48,019 bases of DNA from a virus. Within the stretch, counting starts at the first letter, position 1, and each line of letters opens with the position of its first letter. This document shows, one piece after another, positions 7,000 through 15,145 of the stretch. The notes below the pieces were generated by a model. It made no database searches, was not told the DNA's origin, and was given only the letters and a program-made list of their open reading frames with translations. The DNA lies in IMG/VR virus record IMGVR_UViG_3300049255_000568, positions 1-48,019 of that record; one strand, 5' to 3'. The translations under genes and the position numbers were made by a program.

Positions 7000-8266
7000 G
7001 CGCGAGGCGCGTCGGTTCAATGTGGTCTGCTGCGGCCGGCGCTTCGGCAAGAGCACATTGGGCGAGGATCTGGTGATCGAAACCGCGCTCGCCGGCTACC
7101 CGGCGGCGTGGTTTTCGGATAAGTTCGCGTCGCTGGACAACCCCTGGCGCGATTTGAAACGGATTTTAAGGCCAGTCATTGCCGAAAAGAACGAGACCTT
7201 GCGCCGGATCGATTTGATCACCGGCGGCTCGATCAAGATGTGGTCGCTCGACGACGACCCCGAGTGTTCCCGAGGTCCGAAGTACAAGCGGGTGGTGATC
7301 GACGAAGCCGCCAAATGCGCGAAGCTTTTGCATGCGTGGCGGGAGGCGATCCGCGCGAACCTGGCCGACTACGAAGGCGACGCCTGGTTTCTCAGCACGC
7401 CGCGCGGCCGCAACGATTTCTGGCAGATGTTCCAATACGGGCTGGATGAGACCCGGCCCGAGTGGGCGTGCTGGCAGATGGGGACGTCGGCCAATCCCTT
7501 TATCCCCATCGACGAAATCGACGCCATGCGCCAAGAGATGGGCGCGGTGGTGGCGTCGCAGGAGATCGACGCCCAATTCTTAGAAGTCGGCGGGCGCTTC
7601 TTCGACGAGTGGGATGAGGTGAGGCATACGTCGCTGCCTTTCGCCATCCCCCGCCACTGGCACTTCTTCGGCGGGATCGACTATGGGACCAGGGCGAGTT
7701 CTCCGACCTTCTGCTTCCTGCTGTGCGCGGCGGATGAGGCCGGCAATGTGTACGTGATCGACGAGCTTTATAAAGCCGGCGCGCTGCCGAGTGAGCAGGC
7801 CGACGCCGTGGCGAGTATGATCGCGCGCTACGAGCTCCCTTTGCAGCCGCTGCTGGCTTTCGACTGGGCGAATACGTTCCCGCCCGAAGACCCTGCGGAG
7901 CGGATCGGGGAGTATCCTGTCGAGGCATTTTGGGCCAAGGGGTTGCGCTGTGTGCGCGCGGTGAAGGACCGCGAGGCGGGGTGGACAAGGGTCAAGGAGT
8001 TTCTGCACAAGCCGGCGGCGTTGACGGTGTTTCGCGGACGCTGCCCGAACCTGATCCGCACGCTGCCGCTGATGGTCTACGACGAGCGACTGGGCCACTT
8101 AGAAGATTTGGATACCACGCTTGAGGACCATCCGGTCGATTGCCTGCGATACGCCTTGATGACCCGACCCCGGCCGGCGACCGCGCCCCAGCCGATGATT
8201 TTGGAGCTGCCGGCGGATCACCGTCCGGCGTGGATGCGGAGAAGCCGGGGGTTGGTGCGGTTGTAG
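6947..8266 (+). CDS. Terminase large subunit (packaging ATPase and nuclease)
   Basis: 439 residues from ATG 6947 (GAGGTG lies 10 nt upstream; TTG 6938 and ATG 6953 are alternatives). ATPase motifs: Walker A GRRFGKST (30-37), Walker B RVVIDEAA (115-122), coupling motif STPRGR (150-155). The RNase H-like nuclease starts with GGIDYG (242-247) and has later acidic positions LLAFDW and LEDHPVDCLRYAL. This protein cuts concatemeric DNA and drives it into the prohead through the portal encoded at 12975. All key residues appear intact. Confidence 0.93.
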   Translation: MSMELILPGPHAAQRKIKREARRFNVVCCGRRFGKSTLGEDLVIETALAGYPAAWFSDKFASLDNPWRDLKRILRPVIAEKNETLRRIDLITGGSIKMWSLDDDPECSRGPKYKRVVIDEAAKCAKLLHAWREAIRANLADYEGDAWFLSTPRGRNDFWQMFQYGLDETRPEWACWQMGTSANPFIPIDEIDAMRQEMGAVVASQEIDAQFLEVGGRFFDEWDEVRHTSLPFAIPRHWHFFGGIDYGTRASSPTFCFLLCAADEAGNVYVIDELYKAGALPSEQADAVASMIARYELPLQPLLAFDWANTFPPEDPAERIGEYPVEAFWAKGLRCVRAVKDREAGWTRVKEFLHKPAALTVFRGRCPNLIRTLPLMVYDERLGHLEDLDTTLEDHPVDCLRYALMTRPRPATAPQPMILELPADHRPAWMRRSRGLVRL

Positions 8267-8275
8267 GACTCTGTA

Positions 8276-8528
8276 GACCGCCGGTTGAAACCGACGGCTA
8301 CAAGAGCGCGATGTCCCCATCCGGGGACACAGAGTTTCAAGCCGCAAGCTTGTCATTCTGACCCTTGAGTGGAGCGAAGGGGAAGAATCTCACCCGCGGG
8401 AGACATGGACCCACCTCCGGCTGAAGCCGGTTTCCTCCCTAAAGGGAGGACTAGGAAGTGGGGCGCAACGTTTATATTCCGATTCCTCCCTTTTGGGAGG
8501 ATGCCCCTTCAGAGGCAGGTGGGTCCCA
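8276..8528. repeat. Palindromic elements, class D then class G
   Basis: Class D: GACCGCCGGTTGAAACCGAC and GATGTCCCCATCCGGGGACA. Class G (8407-8528): GACCCACCTCCGGCTGAAGC, CCTCCCTAAAGGGAGGA, CCTCCCTTTTGGGAGGA, then GGCAGGTGGGTCC. The right arm supplies AGGTGGG just before the small gene at 8529. Confidence 0.75.
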
Positions 8529-8669
8529 ATGATTCGATTACTGCTCGATCTGTTGTTTGTGGCGCTCGCGATCGACGCGCTCGGCTGGGCGGCGCTGTAT
8601 TTGGCGTGGCGGAAGGAGCGGAAGGTGGTCGAGACCCTGCGGCGGAAACGGCAGAGGCTGTGGTTGTAG
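8529..8669 (+). CDS. 46-residue membrane peptide
   Basis: A short frame starts at ATG 8529 directly after the class G repeat, whose AGGTGGG end sits 4-5 nt upstream. It reads MIRLLLDLLFVALAIDALGW, then AALYLAWRKERKVVETLRRK and RQRLWL. That is one transmembrane helix followed by a strongly basic cytoplasmic tail. Its position between the terminase and the toxin-like gene would fit an accessory membrane peptide; holin-like or spanin-like roles are conceivable, but there is no specific motif. Confidence 0.45.
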   Translation: MIRLLLDLLFVALAIDALGWAALYLAWRKERKVVETLRRKRQRLWL

Positions 8670-8759
8670 ACGGCCTAACCCCCCGGCCCCCTTCCCTACT
8701 CACTGCGTTAAGGGAAGGGTGAGCCAACCATACGGCGCTCATTTCCGGAATATTCAGGA

Positions 8760-8781
8760 CCCGCAAACCGCGGGCTTTTTT
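8760..8781 (+). terminator. Intrinsic terminator
   Basis: CCCGC-AAACC-GCGGG followed by C and six Ts (8776-8781). A partial class B repeat (8671-8735) lies just upstream. It separates the terminase transcript from the toxin-like gene, which must be expressed separately or by read-through. Confidence 0.65.
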
Positions 8782-8814
8782 GTTGTCTGGCCGAGCATCA
8801 AAGGACGTTCCCAA

Positions 8815-10032
8815 GTGCCCAATGTTGCCTATCCCTCTCCCTTAGTGACCGCCGGCAACGGCCCCAATGCTCGTGGCGCGTCTCGCTATCAAGTGGTGAA
8901 GCACCCGGCGGCGCCCAAGAGACTGCCGTATGCGATCAAGGACAGCGCCACCGGGGGTTTCGTGACCGGCGCCTCGCCCCACTTCCCGCGCGTCTTTCCG
9001 ACCAAGGCCGAGGCGAAAGCGGCTATTCCCCGGCCCGATCCGACCAACGGTTGGGGCGATACCTACGCGAGAACGGTTCACGACCGCAACCTCTATTCCA
9101 ACGAGCTCGCGCGGTTCCGGCAGAAGTATCCCGGCCATGCCGACGATCCCAATCTGGCGGCGCGCATTCGGATGTACGACCAGCGAATCGCGCACATGAA
9201 CTCGGTGAGCCCGTCGGGCTCGCTGCGAGCCAACATTGCGGCAGCGGGCGGAGTTCCGAACAGGCGGCCGCATGGCCCGATCACGAAGGCCGCACCAGAT
9301 CGGTTCTACTCCGGACTGGCGGACGTAGCCGGCGCGGGCGCGAACCTAACCGGAGATGTCGATGATGTGACGTGGGGAGCGCTCGCAAACGCGATCAACG
9401 GCAAATTCCATCCGGCCTGGCCCAAGGCCCAGTTCAACACGGAACCTTATTATGAATATGACAAGCCGGTAGGGTTCCGTGCCAGTGTTCGCGACCTGCC
9501 GCGCGCCCTATCCACTGCGGGGATCGATCTCTACAACCACCCGATCGGTACCCTGCTTGAGCAGCTCCAGTATCTAGACCCGAACATGGCAGGGGCCGGC
9601 GCAGCCGAGGCGTGGGGCGATGTGGAAGCGACTCGTTCGCGTGGTATACTGCCTTCGAGCGCGGCAAAAGGCCCTGTTCAAGAACATGAAGTAACGACTT
9701 ATGGGGATTTTGATGATCGCTCGGTTCCTGGCGATGATATTGAGGGGCACGAGCTTTGGCAGCACGCTAATATAAAGGCCCGAGGATTAGCAACCGAGCG
9801 TCTTTCGACTCCGGCATCACAAAATAATCCCGTCATCGGCCTCAATAGCAGGGTTCATAGGCAGGTCACCGCGGTACAACGAGGGCTGGATGCTGCCAAC
9901 CAAACTCCTACTGAGAACATCAACGCCAACGCAGCGATCCTGCGCAATCTAAGCGCCGCAGACAGAGGCAAAATCGCTAAACTGCACCGTATGGCGATCG
10001 ACCACGCAAAGAGGCATGGATACCACAAATGA
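8815..10032 (+). CDS. Polymorphic-toxin-like effector with HNH/ENDO VII-like C-terminal nuclease candidate
   Basis: 405 residues from GTG 8815 (AAGGA 9 nt upstream; the frame upstream crosses a repeat and a terminator). Residues 24-71 (RYQVVKHPAAPK...TKAEAKAAI) match the module found at about 345-398 of the effector at 41746 and in its orphan cassettes. The C-terminus has TTYGDFDDRSVPGDDIEGHE (about 294-313), LWQHANIKARG, NNPVIGLNSRVHRQV and a His-rich end KHRMAIDHAKRHGYHK-like tail. The spaced D, GHE and late H resemble HNH/ENDO VII-fold toxin domains; this is pattern recognition, not proof. The gene overlaps an immunity-like gene by ATGA. Candidate DNA- or RNA-cleaving toxin. Confidence 0.6.
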   Translation: MPNVAYPSPLVTAGNGPNARGASRYQVVKHPAAPKRLPYAIKDSATGGFVTGASPHFPRVFPTKAEAKAAIPRPDPTNGWGDTYARTVHDRNLYSNELARFRQKYPGHADDPNLAARIRMYDQRIAHMNSVSPSGSLRANIAAAGGVPNRRPHGPITKAAPDRFYSGLADVAGAGANLTGDVDDVTWGALANAINGKFHPAWPKAQFNTEPYYEYDKPVGFRASVRDLPRALSTAGIDLYNHPIGTLLEQLQYLDPNMAGAGAAEAWGDVEATRSRGILPSSAAKGPVQEHEVTTYGDFDDRSVPGDDIEGHELWQHANIKARGLATERLSTPASQNNPVIGLNSRVHRQVTAVQRGLDAANQTPTENINANAAILRNLSAADRGKIAKLHRMAIDHAKRHGYHK

Positions 10033-10463
10033 CCAGCGAAGAGATCACAAACCGACTTCTGGCCATTGCTGATTCGGACCACTTCATGGCCGATGCGTAT
10101 GAGCTTACGGATGCATTGTCAGCGGCACACGGCGGAATCGAGACGGTTGAGCCGATCCTGAGATTCATGGAGGCCAACCCGTCAATCGATTATGGTATGC
10201 CCGGGCCGCTCGTCCACTATATGGAAAAGTTTTATCGTAAGGGCTACGAGCAGAAGCTGGTGGAGTCGGTTGAACGAAATCCCACTTCTCATACGGTTGG
10301 AATGCTAAACCGGCTTATCAATGGCACCAGGGATGCAGCCGTCAAGCGGAAGTATATCGGAGTAATGGAGCGGGCGCGGTTAAATCCGAGGGCCGATGAG
10401 GATACTGTTCGACGGGCTAGCCATTACCTGGAAAGAATTGCCTCGCTTTGGGGCGACTCATGA
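10029..10463 (+). CDS. Immunity-like protein, copy 1 (paralogue of 11571-12005)
   Basis: 144 residues, all-helical in appearance: MTSEEITNRLLAIADSDHF, ALSAAHGGIETVEPILRFME, GMPGPLVHYMEKFYRKGYEQ, HTVGMLNRLINGTRD. Its ATG overlaps the stop of the toxin-like gene (ATGA), which gives strict co-translation, as is usual for toxin-immunity pairs. A close paralogue lies 1.5 kb downstream. I know of no named family with certainty; HEAT-like helical immunity proteins look similar. Likely binds and blocks the toxin domain encoded just before it. Confidence 0.6.
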   Translation: MTSEEITNRLLAIADSDHFMADAYELTDALSAAHGGIETVEPILRFMEANPSIDYGMPGPLVHYMEKFYRKGYEQKLVESVERNPTSHTVGMLNRLINGTRDAAVKRKYIGVMERARLNPRADEDTVRRASHYLERIASLWGDS

Positions 10464-10506
10464 TTTAGACGACGACGATTCCGCCAGCGGCTAATTCGAA
10501 ATAACC

Positions 10507-10995
10507 ATGAGCATGCAAGACTTTGCCAACGCAGTGGCTTTGATGGAGTCTGCCAAAGACTTGATGTATTTCGTCGGCCCGCGCGATCAGTCTCTCATTG
10601 AAGCGGCGGAGAAGGCAATCGGAAGCCGCTTCCCGCCGACCTACCGCGAATTTGTCGCGCGATACGGGGCGGGCAATTTCGGAGCATTCGAGATCGACGG
10701 CGTTATCGATGCTAATTTCTACAACAGTTCTGTTCCAAACGGGATATGGTTAACGCTAAAGCGGCGTCGGTCGGGAGACCTTCCTATCGATCTTCTCGCC
10801 GTTGGCGATGATGGCATGGGAGGCTACTACTGTATCGAACTTCTGGATGGTAAGGAAGGACATGTTATCGTTTGCGAGCCAGGCGCTGCCCCTCCTGATA
10901 AGTTGCCGCGGGAGTTCATTGCGAACGATTTCGGCGAGTTTCTGCTATCAGGAGTGCTCGCGCGTCTCGTAAGCGACGATTCCGCCGGCGAGTAA
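10507..10995 (+). CDS. SUKH (SMI1/KNR4) family immunity-like protein
   Basis: 162 residues. The SUKH hallmark is clear: SLIEAAEKAIGSRFPPTYRE followed by FVARYGAGNFGAFEIDGV, then IDLLAVGDDGMGGYYCIEL with LPREFIANDFGEFL near the end. SUKH proteins are a superfamily widely used as immunity to polymorphic nuclease toxins. It sits 43 nt after the first immunity-like gene on the same strand. Its C-terminal coding sequence (GACGATTCCGCC...) resembles the spacer just upstream of its own ATG, suggesting a lost neighbouring copy. Which toxin it neutralises is unknown. Confidence 0.75.
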   Translation: MSMQDFANAVALMESAKDLMYFVGPRDQSLIEAAEKAIGSRFPPTYREFVARYGAGNFGAFEIDGVIDANFYNSSVPNGIWLTLKRRRSGDLPIDLLAVGDDGMGGYYCIELLDGKEGHVIVCEPGAAPPDKLPREFIANDFGEFLLSGVLARLVSDDSAGE

Positions 10996-11008
10996 GAGGA
11001 TATCGAAC

Positions 11009-11491
11009 ATGACTGCCGACGAGTTCGCGCGCCAGCTTGCCGGATACCTGCACATACCCATCGAGCTAAAGGAAGATAAGGACTTGATCGATGCGAGCGC
11101 AAGAACAGGCAATGCGCTGATTGATTTTGTCCGCGCCTACGATACCTCGAAGATCGAGATCGGCATGATTACATTTCCTCCCTGGCCCCTGAAAACAAAA
11201 CGAGGGTGGCACGTTGGATACGAAGAAGTCGACCCAATCCTGCTTGACAGCGAAACCGGAGAGGTTTGGTTGAAGGAGTACGGAGAAGATCATATTGTCG
11301 GTTACTGCGCAAAGGACAGCGACCGTTTCCTGGAGGCCTTGCTGGCTGTTGTACGGCTAGTAAGCGAAAGTGAGGCCAGAGGGGAGAGCAACAAGGAGTT
11401 TAACAGGCGCGGAGCTGCCCAAACATGTGCCGCAGTTGCGGGCGGGGATCGCTACTATAGCTTTTATCGCTCTGTTTTCGCCGCGAGATGA
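11009..11491 (+). CDS. SUKH-like immunity candidate with aberrant C-terminus
   Basis: 160 residues, ATG with AAGAGGA upstream. The pattern MTADEFARQLAGYLHIPIEL ... VDPILLDSETGEVWLKEYGE ... DSDRFLEALLAVVRL resembles SUKH-group immunity proteins, where a strand with a conserved acidic loop precedes a terminal helix. After residue ~125 the translation becomes atypical (RRGAAQTCAAVAGGDRYYSF) while another frame opens (11370-11570), running to a stop that abuts the next ATG. A frameshift or recombination scar near 11400 is likely. Orphan immunity gene: no toxin gene directly precedes it. Confidence 0.55.
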   Translation: MTADEFARQLAGYLHIPIELKEDKDLIDASARTGNALIDFVRAYDTSKIEIGMITFPPWPLKTKRGWHVGYEEVDPILLDSETGEVWLKEYGEDHIVGYCAKDSDRFLEALLAVVRLVSESEARGESNKEFNRRGAAQTCAAVAGGDRYYSFYRSVFAAR

Positions 11492-11570
11492 GTCGATCCG
11501 TGGCATTATGTGTTGGATCATCTCGTTCCTCGGTAGCCACGGGGGCGCCGGCCAGAGTCATGGGCTATAA

Positions 11571-12005
11571 ATGACCAGCGAAGAGATAACTAACCAACTT
11601 CTGGCCATTGCTGATTCGGACGAGTTCGCTTATCTTTCGGGGGAGATTACGGAAGCATTGTCCGCGGCACACGGCGGGCTCGAGACGGTTGAGCCGATCC
11701 TGAGATTCATGGAGGCGCATCCATCGATCGATTACGGTGTGCCCGGAGCGCTCGTCCACTATGTGGAAAAGTTTTACCATAAGGGCTACGAACAGAAGCT
11801 GGTGGAGTCGGTTGAACGAAGGCCTACTGATCATACACTATGGATGCTGAACCGGCTCATCAACGATGCCAAGGATGCGGGTGTGAGACGGCGATTCGTA
11901 GGGGTAATGAAGCAGGCACGGCTGAATCCCAGAGCCGATGAAGATGCTGTTCGAGAGGCTGACCATTTCTTGGAAAGAATTGCCTCGCTTTGGGGCGACT
12001 CCTGA
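11571..12005 (+). CDS. Immunity-like protein, copy 2 (paralogue of 10029-10463)
   Basis: 144 residues, same length as copy 1 and closely similar throughout (MTSEEITNQLLAIADSDEF, GLETVEPILRFMEAHPSIDY, GYEQKLVESVERRPTDHT, FLERIASLWGDS end). The upstream bases CATGGGCTATAA-ATGACC echo CATGGATACCACAA-ATGACC at the end of the toxin-like gene, so this copy was probably once attached to a toxin that has been lost. It would be an orphan immunity gene protecting against a variant toxin. Confidence 0.6.
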   Translation: MTSEEITNQLLAIADSDEFAYLSGEITEALSAAHGGLETVEPILRFMEAHPSIDYGVPGALVHYVEKFYHKGYEQKLVESVERRPTDHTLWMLNRLINDAKDAGVRRRFVGVMKQARLNPRADEDAVREADHFLERIASLWGDS

Positions 12006-12094
12006 GGAGCCGTTCGCAGGATGGGCCGCTTTTTGATTCGCACCCGCCGGCGCGAGTAGAGGCTGGGGCTTGCACCCCGATGGAGAATGATTTT

Positions 12095-12161
12095 GCAAAC
12101 ATTTGTATACATTTGCAAACATTTGTATACATTTGCAAACATATGTTTACAAATGTATAAT
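12095..12161. promoter_or_regulatory. Tandem 20-bp operator-like repeats with promoter
   Basis: The unit GCAAACATTTGTATACATTT occurs at 12095-12114 and 12115-12134; a third partial unit runs into the palindrome AAACATATGTTT (12137-12148). TTGCAA (12133-12138), 17 nt, TATAAT (12156-12161) forms a plus-strand promoter inside the array, and a second TATAAT lies at 12169-12174. The palindrome core is shared with the leader at 759-768. A repressor-controlled promoter is the simplest reading. Confidence 0.55.
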
Positions 12162-12260
12162 ACAGTGGTATAATAATCCTTGAAATTGGCCCGTCTACCG
12201 AACTGTCCCCGTATGGGTGCGTGCGTTCGGCGTTTTCCGATAGGTAGCGGGCATACTTTT

Positions 12261-12896
12261 TTACATGGGCCAGAAACGCACCGAGTGTTCTCGGTGCTTT
12301 ATTATTTGCCTATACTTCGCCGCATCTTTCTTCTTCGGGTAGTGAGCTCTCGCAACCGCTCCGCAGATCATATCCGCCATTTGCACGAGATTGTTTCCGT
12401 GTGAGTTCGCCGGCTTTATGTCTTTGATATGAAGAGAGCTTTCTCCCCTTTCGTTTATTTTCATCTTCAGATATCTGGCAAGTTCCTTCTGGAAAGGCCT
12501 GTTTCCGCTCTTATCGATTCTGACCTTTGCCTCGTTTAAGAAGGGCTTCGCATTTTCAAAGATCATTCCACACACGTAGTTATACAGCTTTTTCTTGTCT
12601 TTCGTTAGTGTCTCCGAATAGAGCAGAGGCTTGTTGACAACGAAGCCGAGATAGTTGAACGGAAAGCCAGCGACTGCATTTAGGAAGGCTGTCCGGTGCT
12701 CATCGCAAATCCCTGTAAAATGAAACTCATAGGACGCAGGTCGACCCAGCTCCACCCGCAGACGGTTAATGGCCTCGTCGACTTGCTGGGCGATCTCTTC
12801 CGAATCGAAAATCACCAAAGTCACCACAAAATATTCCTGCGATCCTTGGCCGAACTTAAAGCCCGTATCGCCTGATTCGTCAACGAAGACAAGCAC
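12261..12896 (-). CDS. DUF3800 domain protein
   Basis: 211 residues starting with the DUF3800 signature MLVFVDESGDTGFK, then a beta-strand run EYFVVTLVIFDS, YEFHFTGICDEHRTAFL, and late acidic motif NNLVQMADMICGAVARAHY. The family is thought to have an RNase H-like fold, with acidic residues at the start and in the QMADM...A helix, and is frequent in mobile elements; its biochemical role is not settled. The start is GTG 12896 (an in-frame TGA stands directly before it), with TAAAAT 6 nt upstream, so the message is likely leaderless. It is the only minus-strand gene between the toxin region and the portal. Confidence 0.8.
   Translation of the reverse strand: MLVFVDESGDTGFKFGQGSQEYFVVTLVIFDSEEIAQQVDEAINRLRVELGRPASYEFHFTGICDEHRTAFLNAVAGFPFNYLGFVVNKPLLYSETLTKDKKKLYNYVCGMIFENAKPFLNEAKVRIDKSGNRPFQKELARYLKMKINERGESSLHIKDIKPANSHGNNLVQMADMICGAVARAHYPKKKDAAKYRQIIKHREHSVRFWPM
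12278..12303 (+). terminator. Plus-strand terminator-like hairpin inside the 3' end of the DUF3800 gene
   Basis: GCACCGAG-TGTT-CTCGGTGC followed by TTTATTATTT. It would stop a plus-strand transcript started at 12156-12174, giving a short RNA of about 130 nt antisense to the DUF3800 stop region. Confidence 0.4.
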
Positions 12897-12902
12897 TCAC
12901 TC

Positions 12903-12908
12903 ATTTTA
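12903..12908 (-). promoter_or_regulatory. -10 element of a leaderless promoter
   Basis: Minus-strand TAAAAT, 6 nt before the GTG at 12896; same spacing as at 4483-4488 and 4815-4820. Confidence 0.45.
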
Positions 12909-12974
12909 CCCAAGCCGGTATCGTGTTTCGATGGCGGTTTTTTTGTTGCCGGATACATGCCGGCGTGAACCATT

Positions 12975-14999
12975 ATGCTTAAAGATTTGAAAAACAAACT
13001 GAAGCGCGAGAAGAACCATATCCCGCCGTTTAAGAGCGCGCAGGAGGCGGGGATCGACCTCGATCCCACCGCGCCCGACGTCGAACGAGAACGCGAGCGC
13101 TATACGCCCGAGAACGAGCAGAGCGTGGTGAACGATGTTCTGAAGTTCTACAAAGATGCCCAGATGAGCCGGCTCTTCTTGGAAAGAGATTGGCTCATTT
13201 CGCAGGCTTTCCGAGTCGGCCACCAATGGGTGGAATGGAATGTCGGGACGGGGCAGCTCACCACGCTGTACGACCGCGACGACCCCCAGGAGCGATACAG
13301 GCATATCACGGTCAACCTGATCCGCGAGTGCATGCTGCTGGTCGGCGCGGCGGTGACACAGAGCCGTCCGGATGTGAACTTCTCCTCGCTGACTTCGCGC
13401 GATATCGACATGGCCGCGACGCAAGAGGCGCGGGCGATCAACGACCACTGCGACAGAGAGTTCTGCGACGACCTTCAGCTTCGCGCATTGGTCGATCTGG
13501 CGCTCACTTCGACCACCAGCTTCCTCTACCAATACTGGGACCCGAAGAAGGAAGAGGACGTGCCCGTTTTCGATGAGATGGGCAATATCAAGGGCCTGAA
13601 GAAGCTGCCAGTCGGCGGTATCCGGGAAGAGATCGTGCCGGCCTACTACCTCTACCCCGACCCGAAGGCCAAGACCTGGGAGCACTGCCCGCGTGTGTGC
13701 CACGTGAGTATCCGCGATATCAACGAAATGATCGACGAATACGGCGAGATCGCGAAGGGGCTCACGCCGGATACCTACAGCACGCCGGCGGGCTTTATCG
13801 AGAGCCGCCTCGACTGGATCAATAGAGATTTCGGCCAGAGCACGTTCAATACGATCAAGAACGCGGTGACGGTCTATTCCGTTTGGGACAAGCCGAACAA
13901 CCGATTCCCGAAGGGCCGGTATATTGTCGTCGCCAATAACAGAGTTTTGCGCTACGAGGACTGGCCGTACGAGGACAAGACGAAGTTCCCCTTCACGCCG
14001 CTCGGGTTTGAATATATCCCCCATTCGTTGTGGGCGCTGAACAATGTTCTGCACCTGATTCCCCTGCAGATGACCTATAACCGGGTCTACTCGCGGATCA
14101 TGGACCGGCTGCAGAACGACAAGCTGACATTGCTTATCCAGCGCGGAGCCGAAGTGGGTCCCGACGCCTACGAATCCGACCGGCAAAAGGAAGTGATCTA
14201 CTACAACCTGGGCGCGGCGCCGCCGACCTTCCAGCAGCCGCCACCGGTCAATCCCGAATGGTTCTCGATGCTGAACATCATTAAGGCCGACATGCAGGAG
14301 ATGAGCGGGGCAAGAGATGTCTCGCGCGGGATGGTCCCGAATGGTGTCGTGGCGGCGCAGGCGATCGAGATGCTGCAGGTCGCGAATGCGTCGCAACTGA
14401 GTCCGTTCCTTGGCAATATCGAGCGGTTTGTCGAGCAGCGCGCCGAGCGGCGAATCGCGCTTTACGCGCAATTCGCCCGTGGCGTCCCGAGACTGATGGG
14501 CCTTGCCGAAACCGACAACACGCAGCAGGCGCTGGCCAATGTTCAGGCCTTTCGCGCCTTGCGCGGCGGCGGCAAGACACGGGTGATTGTGACTCCCGGC
14601 TCGGCCCGGCCGAAGAGCCCCGAGGCCCAGAACGACCGGATTGTGGAGTGGTTCAAGGAGGGGATGTTCGGCCCGCCGATCGATCCCATGTCCGCTATGG
14701 CGGCCTGGAAGGCGATGGACCACGCGAAAAGCGACGAGGTCGTGGAAGAGCTTTTGCGGATGCGTTTGCAGCTGGTACAGGAGCAGGCCGCGAAGGCCCA
14801 ACAGCAGGCGCATGGCCAGATTCCGCCGGCGGCATTGGAAGCGCAGGCCAAGGCGCAGCAGCACCAGGCGCAGACCCAGCACGAGGCCGAATTGGAAGCG
14901 ATTCGCCACCACCACGAGATGGAGAAGCTCAAGGTGCAGCACGAGATGGATATGGCCAAGCTCGCCGCCGAGCATCTGCATGAGGAGAGGACTTCTTAA
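12975..14999 (+). CDS. Portal protein, P22 type
   Basis: 674 residues, typical for P22-like portals. Visible: an N-terminal charged region, WLISQAFRVGHQWVEWNVGT, RYRHITVNLIRECMLLVGAA, the wing/stem PAYYLYPDPKAKTWEHCPRV and WALNNVLHLIPLQMTYNRVY, RDVSRGMVPNGVVAAQAIEM (a conserved portal motif), and a C-terminal barrel-like coiled coil rich in Gln, His and Glu. It forms the dodecameric ring through which the terminase pumps DNA. The Shine-Dalgarno site is poor. A long antisense frame across the gene is a codon-bias shadow. Confidence 0.9.
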   Translation: MLKDLKNKLKREKNHIPPFKSAQEAGIDLDPTAPDVERERERYTPENEQSVVNDVLKFYKDAQMSRLFLERDWLISQAFRVGHQWVEWNVGTGQLTTLYDRDDPQERYRHITVNLIRECMLLVGAAVTQSRPDVNFSSLTSRDIDMAATQEARAINDHCDREFCDDLQLRALVDLALTSTTSFLYQYWDPKKEEDVPVFDEMGNIKGLKKLPVGGIREEIVPAYYLYPDPKAKTWEHCPRVCHVSIRDINEMIDEYGEIAKGLTPDTYSTPAGFIESRLDWINRDFGQSTFNTIKNAVTVYSVWDKPNNRFPKGRYIVVANNRVLRYEDWPYEDKTKFPFTPLGFEYIPHSLWALNNVLHLIPLQMTYNRVYSRIMDRLQNDKLTLLIQRGAEVGPDAYESDRQKEVIYYNLGAAPPTFQQPPPVNPEWFSMLNIIKADMQEMSGARDVSRGMVPNGVVAAQAIEMLQVANASQLSPFLGNIERFVEQRAERRIALYAQFARGVPRLMGLAETDNTQQALANVQAFRALRGGGKTRVIVTPGSARPKSPEAQNDRIVEWFKEGMFGPPIDPMSAMAAWKAMDHAKSDEVVEELLRMRLQLVQEQAAKAQQQAHGQIPPAALEAQAKAQQHQAQTQHEAELEAIRHHHEMEKLKVQHEMDMAKLAAEHLHEERTS

Positions 15000-15116
15000 G
15001 CCCGACTCCTAAAGGAGTGGGCTATAAAGTGCACAAAGCCTGCCTACGCAGGCTAAGGAGGCCGCGACGGCGGCCTTTGCGTTTTTTATAGCCCCACACG
15101 TTTACGTGTCGGGCAC
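15000..15116. repeat. Palindromic element, class C
   Basis: GCCCGACTCCTAAAGGAGTG to ACACGTTTACGTGTCGGGC with inner GCCTGCCTACGCAGGC and GGCCGCGACGGCGGCC. It begins at the portal stop codon. Confidence 0.8.
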
Positions 15117-15145
15117 AAGCCGGTCACACAGAGAGGAAAATACAA

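Noticed and set aside
11370-11570. 66-codon frame between the SUKH-like gene and immunity copy 2
   Set aside because: It overlaps the end of the upstream gene and has no ribosome site. Its hydrophobic part (IATIAFIALFS) might be a remnant of a frameshifted or lost gene, but not enough to annotate.
12095-12148. Short tandem repeats as a CRISPR array or iteron origin
   Set aside because: The units are directly adjacent 20-mers without spacers, so it is not CRISPR. An origin would need an initiator and more units. Operator plus promoter explains the data better, although an origin cannot be excluded.
12168-12303. tracrRNA-like segment ending in a GCACCGAG...CTCGGTGC hairpin
   Set aside because: The hairpin resembles the end of some tracrRNAs, but there are no CRISPR repeats, no anti-repeat and no Cas gene anywhere in the window. 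It is kept only as a terminator-like hairpin.
12906-14981. 691-codon reverse-strand frame opposite the portal gene
   Set aside because: It mirrors the portal codon positions in a GC-rich gene and its translation is His/Arg/Leu-rich without any recognisable domain or ribosome site. The forward frame is an unambiguous portal.
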